Positions 24,306 through 34,644 of a DNA stretch of 64,000 nucleotides are shown piece by piece (position 1 is the stretch's first letter; every line of letters begins with the position of its first letter). The DNA comes from Rhinopithecus roxellana (lineage: Eukaryota; Chordata; Mammalia; Primates; Cercopithecidae): assembly GCF_007565055.1 (NCBI RefSeq), contig NC_044565.1:38587711-38651710 (forward strand), in the 5' to 3' direction. Made by a program: the position numbers and the translations under genes. The notes under the pieces are model-generated. The model saw only the letters and a program-made list of their open reading frames with translations. It was not told where the DNA came from and did not search any database.

Positions 24306-25552
24306 AATTGATATTTAACAGCACCATCTACATATGACATACATTAACTCTTAAAGCAATGAAATATTTTTTAAAGCATAGATAATGTATTATTCCTAAA
24401 ATAATTTTTAGCAAAGAATAATTTTAATGAGACCAAAAAGCACATCTGATAGGGCCAAGTGAGTAAAAAGATGTAAAATAAGCAGCAATGATGTTCATTT
24501 CCAAGGCACTTAAAAATGATATCTCTACATAATTAACTATATTACTGACCAGACAAAAACATTTGTAATGAGAATTGCTTCTAGCGTAATTCAATTAAGC
24601 ATTTTTTTACATCCTACTCTCCCTCTACTGTCTCCTTTCTTAGCACTGCACTAAAGAGAAAAATTAAAAATAGCTTGAAGAGCCATTGTCCTTCTCAAAA
24701 TCCTAAAAGTCTTTTAAAAAAAAAATTTACTAGAAACAGCTATTTTCAATTTAACTCAAATATCAAAAGGAGGCTAAAGAAATTAATTTTTGGTTAAATG
24801 ACAGAAAAATCAAACATATTGATAACTATCTTAAAATGCACCTCCTCTATGAGCATACCTCTGTGTATGCTACTCACTAAGGACAAAAAGGGTGCAGAGC
24901 AGTCCTTTCCTATCTGCAAATTTCAAGATTAAGTGAATTACGAGATTTAATACAAGTTTTAAAAAGAGAGAAAATGTGAAGTTTTTCACTTGAATATTTT
25001 AAGTGTTGTTCAAAAACAAAATCCAAAAATTACCATGAACAAATGAAAAGTTACTCCATTTTGTTGTTTTACTTTTCTGCTTATCTGTAAGAATTCTGGG
25101 AGGATGGAAGGAGTCAGGAAGATGAAAGTATCTGCTCAAAATACTCTTTTAAATATTGAAAATGGTCACAAGGTTGCATCAATAGCACAATTGTGTAGAA
25201 ACGTGTAATACAGCAGACGGACAGGGAGGGGTGTTTGGGTTTTTTCCTACATACTAACCCTCCAAATCTAAAAATTCAGTGATAAGGATATGCTGAACAC
25301 TCTCATCAGTACTTGAAAACCTCACTTACCTCCTGATCCTCCAAGCAACACATTTCAACAGCCACTTTCAACTCAGAATCACTGTCAATGCATATTCTTT
25401 CCCAGAACACAAGGCGGAGGCTATTTTTCAGCTCTATTCTAGTCCCTCATTCTCTATCACCATTTTATTAAAAAGTTGTATAACCATGTCCATTCATTTG
25501 CTTTGCCAATACAGACTAAAACAAAGTAAGAAATTACTTAAAAGTCTTCCTT
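24306..25552. other. Intron with one exon-like segment
   Basis: Repeat-free, 1.25 kb. A consensus donor in gene orientation (GTAAGTGA) sits at about 25323..25329 beside an open stretch; see findings. Otherwise unassigned. Confidence 0.5.
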
Positions 25553-25840
25553 GGCCAGGCGCGGTGGCTCATGCCTGTAATCTCAGCACTTTGGGAGGCT
25601 GAGGCGGGTGGATCACAAGGTCAGGAGATCGAGACCATCCTGGCTAACACAGTGAAACCCCGTCTATACTAAAAAATACAAAAAATTAGCTGGGTGTGGT
25701 GGCGGGCGCCTGTAGTCCCAGCTACTCGGGAGGCTGAGGCAGGAGAATGGCATGAACCCAGGAGGCGGAGCTTGCAGCAAGCCAAGATAGCGCCAGCCTG
25801 GGCGACAGAGCGAGACTCCGTCTCAAAAAAAAAAAAAAAA
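25553..25840 (+). mobile_element. AluY with a small right-arm deletion
   Basis: Starts ggccaggcgcggtggctcat; the segment before 'gccagcctgggcgacag' lacks the usual 'ctgcactcca'. The duplication aaaagtcttcct flanks it. Confidence 0.92.
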
Positions 25841-25899
25841 GTCTTCCTCAAGTATGTCAGAGATCCTACTGTTGTGATCAATATTCACAACTCTTTTTA

Positions 25900-26085
25900 T
25901 TACAGAGTAGGCAGTACAGTGTAGAGGAATGAACAGAGCTAAATCACAGTCTATGTGGACAAGTTACATTCCTCTCTAGTCTCAGTTTCCTTATCAGTAA
26001 AGTGAGAATCATTATAATACCTTAGAGTTGCTGTGAAAGTTAAATGAACTAATAATGCATATAAAGATTCTTCTGACACCAAAGA
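25900..26085 (+). mobile_element. MIR SINE
   Basis: 'gacaagttacattcctctct', 'cagtttccttatcagtaaagtg' and 'gagttgctgtgaaagttaaa' match MIR. It lies about 170 bp left of the CD24 retrocopy. Confidence 0.72.
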
Positions 26086-26256
26086 TATTGCTCTTAACTA
26101 CCATTACCATTCCAGTAGGACAAAAATGGATAGGAGGGGCTTGATAACTGTCTCTTTGGACAGCTGGTTAAAAGGGCAATAGAGTGGTTCTAACTATCCT
26201 TAAAAAAAAGAATAGCAGTTACTGTCTCATTCCTATTTCTCCCTGAATAAATCAAG

Positions 26257-26273
26257 AATGGTATACATCTGAC
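26257..26273 (+). repeat. Left target site duplication of the CD24 retrocopy
   Basis: The 17-mer aatggtatacatctgac occurs here and again at 26952..26968 without mismatch. It brackets the retrocopy, as expected for L1-mediated insertion. The cut context is ag/aatg, a variant of the usual TT/AAAA site. Confidence 0.95.
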
Positions 26274-26951
26274 CTTGCCTGCGCCCGCCCGGAGCCAGAG
26301 GTTCTTCAGGCACCCAGCATCCAGCGAGACGCGCAGCGCACCGACGGAGGGGACATGGGCAGAGCAATGGTGGCCAGGCTTGGGCTGGGGCTGCTGCTGC
26401 TGGCTTTGCTCCTACCCACGCAGATTTATTCCGCTGGAGTGACTTCTACACCACTTTCAAGTACCTCCTCCCAGAATACTTCGACTACCCCAAATCCAGC
26501 TAATACCACCACCAAGGCGGTTGGTGGTGCCCTGCAGTCAACAGCCAGTCTCTTCGTGGTCTCACTCTCTCTTCTATATCTCTACTGTTAAGAGACTCAG
26601 GCCAAGAAACATCTTCTAAACTTCCCCATCTTCTAAACCCAATCCAAATGGCGTCTTGGCAAGGAAAAACAGGTCTTCATTGAATCTACTAATTCCACAC
26701 CTTTTATTAACGCAGAAAATGTTGAGAATCCCAAATTTGATCTGCTTGAAGAACATGTGAGAGGTTTGACTAGATGATAGATGCCAATGTTAAATCTGCT
26801 GGTGTTTCATGTACAAGATGAAGGAGAGGCAACATCCAAAATAGCTTAAGACATGATTTCCTTGAATGTGGTTTAAGAAATATGGACACTTAATCCTACC
26901 TTGAAAATAAGAATAGTAATAAAGGATGTGATTGTGGGAAAAAAAAAAAAA
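26274..26951 (+). pseudogene. CD24: CD24 processed retrocopy with intact reading frame
   Basis: An intronless copy of CD24 mRNA lies antisense to the host gene EHBP1. It holds about 81 bp of GC-rich 5' UTR, a complete frame at 26355..26591, and a 3' UTR matching the start of the CD24 3' UTR ('agactcaggccaagaaac', 'aggagaggcaacatcc'). It ends about 15 nt after AATAAA (26918..26923) in a short poly(A) at 26939..26951. The full CD24 3' UTR is much longer, so the template used a proximal poly(A) site. Flanking 17-bp duplications are perfect, which argues for a fairly young insertion. No promoter of its own is visible beyond the short GC-rich leader, so transcription is unproven. It is classed as a pseudogene by structure, although nothing in the frame is broken. 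Confidence 0.93.
26355..26591 (+). CDS. Open reading frame of the CD24 retrocopy (78 codons)
   Basis: The frame encodes a CD24-like GPI-anchored mucin-type precursor. Residues 1-26 are a signal peptide (MGRAMVARLG, then a Leu-rich core, cut after IYS). Residues 27-58 are a Ser/Thr-rich mature peptide with two N-glycosylation sequons (QNTS, ANTT). The C-terminal 20 or so residues are a hydrophobic GPI-attachment signal following a Gly-Gly. The ATG is in a good context (ggggacATGG). Human CD24 is 80 residues; signal and anchor segments here are almost identical to it, but the mature segment differs strongly, and the last residue is Cys instead of Ser. If made, it would be a very short cell-surface glycopeptide. 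CD24 binds Siglec-10 and P-selectin through its glycans; whether this copy could is unknown. Expression is not supported by anything seen here. Confidence 0.7.
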   Translation: MGRAMVARLGLGLLLLALLLPTQIYSAGVTSTPLSSTSSQNTSTTPNPANTTTKAVGGALQSTASLFVVSLSLLYLYC

Positions 26952-26968
26952 AATGGTATACATCTGAC
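26952..26968 (+). repeat. Right target site duplication of the CD24 retrocopy
   Basis: Second perfect copy of the 17-mer aatggtatacatctgac, directly after the poly(A) run. Confidence 0.95.
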
Positions 26969-28138
26969 AAGCATAATCAAATAAGGTTATAATATCAGTA
27001 ACAGTAATATCAAAACTACAAAATATACATAATGTGCTAAGAGTCATTAATAAATATATATACAATACAGAACATTTAAAATTAGTATTCCATTCATGGG
27101 CTAGTACATTAATATTCATCATATTGTTTTGTTCTTTTGAACTCTGCAGTACTTTCTGAATAAATAAATTAATATATTGTTTCACAAAATCAAAAGCACT
27201 GTTTACACAATGATGTCATATGCTAAGCCATATCATTTTGCTCTACTTTAATTTCATGTCCTAAAATATTCAGCGGATTTTCACAAATTTCTGTTACTAA
27301 ATTATGCTTAATGAGATGACTTCTCCCCTGCTATATACGACGATAAAAGTAGCCTCAACACAATTTACGTGACTCAAAGAAGAAATAAAACATGAATTTT
27401 CTAACTCCACCACCTTCCAAAAGGCTAAAACTGGGACATACTGAGACATACCTGTCCCCAACTTTTTTTGATGCAGGAAAGGAGTTGGTTAGGAAAGTAA
27501 ATATTCTGGTGCTTAATTACCATATGTAGGGGCTACTTTATAATGTTTCAAGACATATGGAAGACTTTCAAGAGAAAATACATATGAAATAGACAAGGGG
27601 GTATATGAACAACTATGCTTTTAGATCTGCACTTTGAATTTACAACCAGCATTTTGCCTTTAAGCAGCAACACTTATAAATATTAATATCAATAAAATAT
27701 TTATCAACTATCAATTTAAAACATATCTTGTTATATTAACATTAATAAGATATTTATCATATACTAATTTTAAAGCATCTTTTTATCAAACAAGGCTAAC
27801 AAAATGAAGGTCAAGACTCAGAATTCCACACTCCTCAGCTTTCCACAGTGAAGGCATTTTATAGTCTCCTGTGGGTAGAATGTAGGAAGCGGTAAAAGAA
27901 CTATCGCAGCTGATCTGAATTGTAACAAGTTCGAAAAGATCCCCAAATTATTCTGACTTTATAGACCATGAAATACTGTGATTCCTTTGCATTGTTATCA
28001 ATTGCTATGTCCCTAAAAATAATGCACAGTAGGTACCAGACTGGACACAAATGCATAGAACAATGAACACTGAAATATTCTATCATTTGGAACCCTGGTC
28101 ATACAATAAATTCTATAGCCTATAAAAATGGAACTTAC
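26969..28138. other. Intron upstream of exon C and downstream of exon B, nothing recognised
   Basis: AT-rich, repeat-free 1.17 kb directly following the exon B donor in the transcript. Confidence 0.55.
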
Positions 28139-28234
28139 CTTAAAAAGTGTTACAGTGATTTCAATGTTTTCAGGAACAGGCCACACAACAACACCACGAT
28201 ACGGATTTTTTATTCCAGGTTGCCAGCTATGTGC
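28139..28234 (-). CDS. EHBP1: EHBP1 coding exon B (NT-C2 domain, about residues 55-86)
   Basis: This 96-bp exon encodes exactly 32 codons in phase 0/0, from AHSWQPGIKNPYRG through a hydrophobic strand VVVWPVP to ENIEITVTLFK. These are core beta-strands of the NT-C2 domain. The donor is a consensus GTAAGT. The acceptor reads ttattctggtag, and the sequence just upstream in the transcript is triplicated (see 28236..28410). Because the length is a multiple of three, skipping would keep the frame but remove the middle of the domain. The next exon downstream is C, 10,121 bp away. The intron between them contains the CD24 retrocopy in opposite orientation and a minus-strand L1. The peptide agrees fully with human EHBP1 as I recall it. 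Confidence 0.95.
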
Positions 28235-28235
28235 C

Positions 28236-28410
28236 TACCAGAATAAAAATGATACCTTCAATATGAAGTATAGGAAATGCAATGTTAGTAATTTACCAGA
28301 ATAAAATGATATCTTCAATATGAAGTATAGGAAATGCAACGTTAGTAATTTACCAGAATAAAATGATACTTTCAATATGAAGTATAGGAAATGTAATGTT
28401 AGTAATTTAC
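28236..28410 (-). repeat. Three tandem 57-58 bp copies of the exon B acceptor module
   Basis: Units 28236..28293, 28294..28350 and 28351..28407, plus a 3-base remnant, differ by only a few bases. The array starts within the acceptor dinucleotide of exon B. In transcript sense each unit has a perfect TACTAAC branch-point heptamer (plus positions 28284..28290, 28341..28347, 28398..28404) followed by a T-rich tract ending in ttctggta. Only the exon-proximal copy ends in AG at the exon; the two distal ones continue as ggtaaatt and lack an acceptor. The proximal branch A at 28285 is 50 nt from the acceptor G. The array also creates a meaningless 70-codon frame. Confidence 0.9.
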
Positions 28411-29024
28411 AACGGTATATTGACCCTATGTAGTATCCCTGAAACAAAAATGATTAAACAAATAAAACTTTTCAAGCATTAAGCTTGGGCCAAGATAGTT
28501 ATATCACATGACAGCTACAGATTACTATCTGCAAACAAATCTTCACCCCCTCATACACATAGAAGAACATGCAAAAATGATGAAAACATGATGTCTCATG
28601 TTTTCAAAAGCTACTGTCTGTTTAAAGTATTTTATTAGAAGAGATATTTTAAAAATTATTTTTGTGGACTAGGAACTTTAAGATAAATTCATATTTTAAA
28701 AGAAAAAACGAATTGTATAACTTTGCATTTAAGTTCATTTCCCACTAAACTGTAATGTTTATTTGGGGCAGGTAAAGAACAGCATCAGTTTCTCCAGGTA
28801 ACATTCCTAGTACTGATAATTATAGATATTTTTTTCCTCGTAAATCTTGATTATCAAGGTTCCCTAAGGAACCTCCACACCCCAAAATTTGGGGGTAACC
28901 ACCATAGTTCTTCCTTTATGGCATCTCCAGTCAAAGTTGAACTAATGGAAGATGGCATGCCAAGACCTCTCAACTCAACTAAGTCTTCACCTCTATTGGC
29001 TACAGGACTGTCCATGGACATGCT
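28411..29024. other. Intron, nothing recognised
   Basis: Sequence upstream of the triplicated module in the transcript; includes 'aaaatttgggggtaacc' but no named element. Confidence 0.5.
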
Positions 29025-29147
29025 ATGAAAATTATAATAAAAGCTAACACTTACACAGAGTACTTTCTATGTGCCGGTCCATGTCTTAAGAATTTACTTA
29101 TGTTAAACTCATTTAATCTACATAAGAACCTTATGATGTTCTTCTAT
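29025..29147 (-). mobile_element. MIR SINE, partial
   Basis: 'gctaacacttacacagagta', 'ctttctatgtgccggtccat' and 'catttaatctacataagaacc' read as reverse MIR abutting the L2 terminus. Confidence 0.65.
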
Positions 29148-30925
29148 TATTCATTCATTCATTCACTCATTTGCTCAATTAATACTATTTGCCAAGCACT
29201 GTTCTAGGCCCTGGAGGAGTGAAAACCAATCTGCCTTGGGGGAGTTTACAGTACAGTAGGAAGAGAACACAAACAAAACAATTAAGCAAAATATATAAAA
29301 TGTTAGGTAGAGTTAAGTGCTATAGTGGAAAAAAAAGTAGGGAAGAAGAATTGGGGGTAAGAAAAGAGAGTATTTTTGAATAGGGTGCTTAGAGGAGACT
29401 TCATTGAGAAGATGACACTTGAGAGAAGGCCAAAAAAAGATAAAGGAATCAGACATGTAAATGCACGAAAAGAAGTTTCTAGGGAGAAAAAATAGCAACT
29501 GGAAAGGTGCTGAGGCACTTATATAACAAAGAGGGCAATGTGGCTAGAACAAGGTGGTCAAGAGGAGAGCAGTAAGACACAAGGCCAGAGAAATAAAGGA
29601 GAGTCCAATCATGTCAGGCCCTGGTATGTCATTGCAAAGACATTGGCTTGAATTTTGAGTGAAATGGGAAGCCACTGGAGGGTTTTAAGCAGAGGAGTGA
29701 CAATCTAAGTTATGTTTCAATAGGCTCATATTGGTTAATGTTTTGAGAACAGGTTCCAAATATAAGAGAGAAACAGGGAGATCAATTAAAAATCTACTGC
29801 AGTAATCCAAGGGAGATGTGATGGTTACTTGGCTTGGGGTGGTAGAAAAGTGGTACAAAGTGGCCAGATTTGGGTCTCTTTTTGTATTTTCCAGGTAGAG
29901 TCCACAAGATGTGCTGCCTGATTATAAGAGACAAAGTAGCCAAGGCTGATTCTAAGACGTCTACCTTTTAGAAGAAAGGAATTGCTATTAACGGATAGTA
30001 GGCAAGACTATAGAAAGGACAGATTTGGGAAATAAGTTCAGAAGCTCTGTTTCACACACATTAAATATGAGTTGCCTCTTAGCTATTCAAGGGTGAATGT
30101 ACAAATAAGCAGCTGGATTACATGTCTGGAGCTGCAAATTTGGGAACTGTCAGCATACAGGTAATATTTAAAGTTTCGGAATATAGATAATACCAACGGA
30201 GTGAGTACAGATAAATATAAAGGTCCAAAGACTAAGTCTCGGAGAAAAACATTAAACAGGTCAAGAAAATGAAGAAGGCAGCAGAGGCCCATCAGTTGAA
30301 GCAAAAGTGTGGTATCCTGAAAGTCTAGTGGTAAGAGTGTTTCAAGGAGAAGAGAACAATCACCTGTGCCAAATGTTGATGACAAGTCAAATAGGATGAG
30401 GCCTGAAAAATGGTCACTGGGTTTAACAAAGCAGAAGCCATTAATAAGGTCAGGTACAGTGGCTGATGCCTGGAATCCCAGCTACTTGGGAGGCTGAGGT
30501 GGGAGGATAGCTTGAGCCCAGAAGTACAAGCTCGAGAAGGCATTAATAACTTTACAAGAGCAGTTTCAGTAAAGTGATGAGAACAAAGACCTGATTGGAA
30601 TGAATTTAAGAAAGAATGGGAAGAAAGAAATTGAAGAGAGCAAATATATTCAACTCCTCTGGGATGTTTTGCTGAAAGGAAAAGAAACAAGTTGGTGCTA
30701 GTGGAGAAAATAGTGGCAGAAGAGAATTTTAAGAAGAGAAAAATATTTTATGCTGATGAGAAATATTCAGTTGAGAGGGAAAATTTAATGATGCAGAAGA
30801 CAAAGGGAGAATTGCTAATGTCCTTAATAGTATACAATGAGACAGATTGATCGTTCCTGGCAGCATAGACCATTCTTCCACAATAACAGAAAAAGAAGTT
30901 ACAGTATATGAGTGCAGATGCAAGT
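29148..30925 (-). mobile_element. Long L2 LINE with reverse transcriptase remnants
   Basis: The left end is the L2 3' terminus, with attc repeats at 29149..29165. The element reads leftwards for about 1.78 kb, much longer than the usual few hundred bases. In minus-strand translation, L2/CR1-type reverse transcriptase features appear in order. First, at about 30545..30690, comes a SLQFLSSHSFLNSFQSG-like block and ETALVK. Next, at about 30200-30300, is LLETLLPLDFQDTT and then FGPLY. Last is YYLYADS at about 30147..30170, where the catalytic YADD box reads YADS. The frame is broken in several places. An Alu monomer interrupts it at 30448..30536. It predates the primate repeats around it. Confidence 0.88.
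30448..30536 (+). mobile_element. Short Alu-monomer fragment within L2
   Basis: 'aggtacagtggctgatgcctg' followed by 'ggaggctgaggtgggaggatagcttgagcc' (in parts) is an Alu left-monomer piece with part of its middle missing. L2 sequence resumes after it. Confidence 0.75.
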
Positions 30926-30929
30926 CAGG

Positions 30930-31030
30930 CAGCAGATTTAACAGACTGAAAAACTGAGGGACAAACTTGCTCAAGATCACACAGAAAGGAAGTAGCAGAA
31001 TTTGATTTGAACCTGGGCCAAGGAACCGAG
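30930..31030 (-). mobile_element. MIR SINE, partial
   Basis: 'ttgctcaagatcacacagaa' and 'tttgatttgaacctgggcc' are the reverse MIR core. Confidence 0.7.
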
Positions 31031-32316
31031 AAGGGATCAAGATTAAGTAAACTTAGGTCCACGCAAATCTTATCACATCTTACTAGTTAAAATGCGAGCA
31101 GAAGATACAGGTTTAACAGTGTACACCAAATCCAACTTATGAATTGCCAATAATTCTCCCTCTATTCTCTTTCTATTGCCACCCTATGATAAAACTTCAG
31201 GTATAGAGATGGAAACAGAGGCTCATCACGAGACTTAGCATACCATAGTGAAAGGTACAGAACAGAGTTTTCTTGATTAAAAAACATCTCTCCAAAGATT
31301 TCTCTAGTCCCCTGCCTATTTCCATGCCTGTTGACAGCCCTAAAACAGAAACTCCACAAATTAAACAATCTCCATCTTGAAAAGTAAATTTCTGTGCACC
31401 CTAGATAATCAATCAAAACTCCACTCTACTTACTTAATTCTGAAAACTTATAACAACCTTAATTCTTATGGTTAATCAAGCTATTTTTCTGGTCTCTTCA
31501 AGCTTGCCATAATTAAATTTTCATAGTTTTCCCATGCAGTAAAAATGTAAGAAAAAGAGTGTAACCACTGAATCTTTTTAATCATCCCCAGCAGACAAGG
31601 CTATTTATTGAATTCTCAATGAAAAATACCCATCAGAGATTTTTAGACCTGAAGATACCCTTAGATTTAATTCAGATCTGGATAAGGAAATTGAAGCAAG
31701 CAAGGAGTAAATGGTTTGCATGAACTCATACTAGTAACCAGGAGGAGAGGCCAGACTTCGGGACTCACCTAACCCATACCATGCACTGCTCTATCCCTGA
31801 TTCGCATGGTAGTCAAGAAAATAGTCTTCTATCCCTTAGGACTTAATATTTCTGTGTATGACACAGTGATCGAAAGTGGGAAAAGCAGGGAATATGAAGA
31901 CCTTCCAACAACTGGGCAGAGTTAGGAGATGATAGTTTCAGATAATTTCCTCAGGTATCCTAAAGGTTGGTCCTCTAAATCCTCAGTCCTGGATCAGGGA
32001 ATAGTAATTAGACTGCTGAACAAACAAAAATACAATCTGCTTAACAAACTAAAATCTTTTTATTATGATTAATAAAAGGAGACATAAGTATGCTAGTTCC
32101 TAAGTTGCTAGTACACTGCCACTTTCTTACCATTCTATCCAGGAACTCTCTCCCAGCAAAAAGGTCTAACCAAGTTCTGGCTTTTTGATATTCTTTCTGG
32201 GGCTGTACAACCTGGCTGAGTTAAGACACTATAATAGTATCAATTAGTCTAGCCAAATAGCTGACAATGAGTACAGTCAGGGCCAGCTTTCTATCGTTTA
32301 GCTAATTATTATATAA
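31031..32316. other. Intron, nothing firm
   Basis: A MIR/L3-like passage is possible near 31660-31760 ('gataaggaaattgaagcaag'); otherwise unassigned. Confidence 0.45.
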
Positions 32317-32551
32317 AGTTGACCTCGAACAACACAGGTTTGAACTGCACAGTTCTACTTACATACAGATTTTTTTCAACCAAATGCAGACCAAAAATTG
32401 TGTGTGCAAGATGTAAAACCTGCATGTGGAGGGCTGACTTTTCATATATGCAAGTTCCACAGGGCCAACGTCAGGACTTTATGTGCAGATTTCACTATAC
32501 ACAGGGGTCCTGGAACCAATCCCCTGTATATATGTAGGGACAACTGTACTA
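32317..32551 (+). mobile_element. Tigger-family MITE (MER8-like)
   Basis: The start 'gttgacctcgaacaacacagg' and the end 'ggtcctggaaccaatcccctg ... agggacaactgta' are typical Tigger-group termini. It is diverged and may join two related ends. Confidence 0.7.
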
Positions 32552-32829
32552 CTAGAAAGCAGAGGATCAGTAAGTTTTTTTTTTTTTTCCCAGAGAAGAA
32601 ACCAAGGACATTCAAAGTGGAAAATGTGACCAAAAAAATAGTGTTACTGTTTTCTAAGAATTCACTACAACTTTTACCTCAAACAGTGGTAATCTGAAGC
32701 TAGAAAAAGAATGACAAGTCTAATACAGGTAACTAGAAACAGTTATGGTAATAAACATCTAATTGTACTAACCCACAGAGACACTAATTTAGGCTTTTAA
32801 GAGGCTGACAGAGAAAAAAGCACACCACT

Positions 32830-33120
32830 GGCCGGCCATGGTGACTCACGCCTGTAATTCCAGCACTTTGAGAGGGTGAGGCAGGTGGATCACTTGAGGT
32901 CAGGAGTTTGAGACCAGTCTGGCCAACATGGTGAAACCCTGTCTCTACTAAAAATACAGAAATTAGCCGGGCATGGTGGTGGGCATCTATAATCCCAGCT
33001 ACTTGGGAGGCTGAGGCAGGAGAATCGCTTGAACCAGGGAGGTAGAGGCTGTAGTGAGCCAAGATCACGCCACTGCACTCCAGCCTAGATGACAGAGCAA
33101 GACTCCATCTCAAAAAAAAA
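32830..33120 (+). mobile_element. Alu (AluS type)
   Basis: Starts ggccggccatggtgactcac. The flanking duplication aaaaagcacacca is nearly perfect. Confidence 0.93.
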
Positions 33121-34080
33121 GAAAAAGCACACCATATTGGCAAACATCAGCACTAAGAGAACCCTGAGCAGTTTTCATTTTGAGTAATAGAAAGGATTTC
33201 CCTATAAAACAAGTAGGCACAGCAACACACATACAGCCATCTGGCTCTTCAGTATAGTTAGGAAAGGCAGATTATTTAATCATTTGTCAATATCCCAGTA
33301 CAGCTAATGGCAGAAGAAATTAGGATACATTATCCTGGTCCCCTTCTACAATTTTTCTCACATTTCAAGTCACATCAAAGATCCTTTAACATGTGCCAAA
33401 AACAGACTTGGAAAAAGGCAACACTTCTCAATTTTGGGTGACTCTATAAAATGTCTCATTTGCTAATTATTTCATGTCATATTCTTCCCTAAAAAACGTG
33501 TACCTAGTACAGAACTAAGTACAGAGTTAGCAATCATTAATTATTTCTGATTCCTGTAAAATTGAAGTATTTCAGTGAAAATTTATAATTTTTAAAACTG
33601 CATATATCCACATAAGATGTCATATATAAAGTCATCTTAGAGTTGTCAACATCACTGTCATTAGACAAAGCTCTGCAGCTAGCTGTACTCTCCTTCTTGA
33701 AATGGTAGCACATTGTAAAGGCTGTAGCACAACCACAGAGCAAGGAAGTAAAGGGGGTAATGCCATGAAAAAAAAATGGTAAGGATTTTAAAGTTATAGT
33801 TTCCCTTTGGAATTCTCCAACCTCTCTGTGAGCCTAAATTTCTAGTAAGATAACAGAATTTAGAGCAACAGAACTATTCTGCCATAATTTTTCTGGTCTA
33901 TCATAATTGCCCTGATTCCAACACTGTCACATATTGTACTGAAACATAATTTATTTAAGCATATACAAATCAACTGCAGCCTGACAAAATCTTTGTTATA
34001 AAAGCCATGACTTAAAGAGAAGAGGAAGGGAAGCCACATATTGTGATGGTAATTATTCTCTCAATCAAAACGTATTCCAG
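33121..34080. other. Intron, nothing recognised
   Basis: About 1 kb between Alus, no coding signal. Confidence 0.5.
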
Positions 34081-34375
34081 GATCAGAAGCGGTGGATCAT
34101 GCCTGTAATCCCACACTTTGGGAGGCTGAGGCAGGCGGCTCACCTGAGGTCGGGAGTTTGACACCAGCCTGACCAACATGGTGAAACACTATCTCTACTA
34201 AAAATACAAAACTTAGCTAGGTGTGGTGATGCATGACTGTAAACCCAGCTACTCAGGAGGCTGAGGCATGACAATTGCTTGAACCTGAAAGGTGGAGGTT
34301 ACAGAGAACTGAGATCACACCACCGCACTCCAGCCTGGGTAACAAAGTAAGACTGTCTCAAAAACAAAACAAAGA
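34081..34375 (+). mobile_element. Old Alu
   Basis: Dimer from 'agaagcggtggatcatgcct' to 'gactgtctcaaaaacaaaac', diverged. Confidence 0.9.
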
Positions 34376-34644
34376 TTATATAATGAGCTCTTGTATATTT
34401 AGCTCCAAATTCAGACATGTACTCAAAAAAGAGAGAGTAATAAACTGAGAAATAAATTTTAAATTAAATAAGGTAATGTGCCTTATTATTTTATTGTCTA
34501 ATCAGGTAATGAACTGACTTATCTGGGTGTCAGTTCCAAATTTTAATCCACTACTTAAAAATAAAAATAGATACTGAGAATACTGAGAATCAGGAAAAGA
34601 AAAATAGTAAGCTACACAGATGCCAAAAAGAAATGATTACTGTA

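Noticed and set aside
28236..28410. Possible CRISPR-like or satellite array
   Set aside because: Only three units, no spacers, eukaryotic intron; best read as a local tandem duplication.
28235..28447. 70-codon frame with a 19-residue repeat
   Set aside because: Direct result of the 57-bp tandem units (57 = 3 x 19); intronic.
30083..30690. Minus-strand frames of 100 and 121 codons as possible new genes
   Set aside because: Contents are L2 reverse transcriptase remnants with an Alu piece, out of frame with each other.
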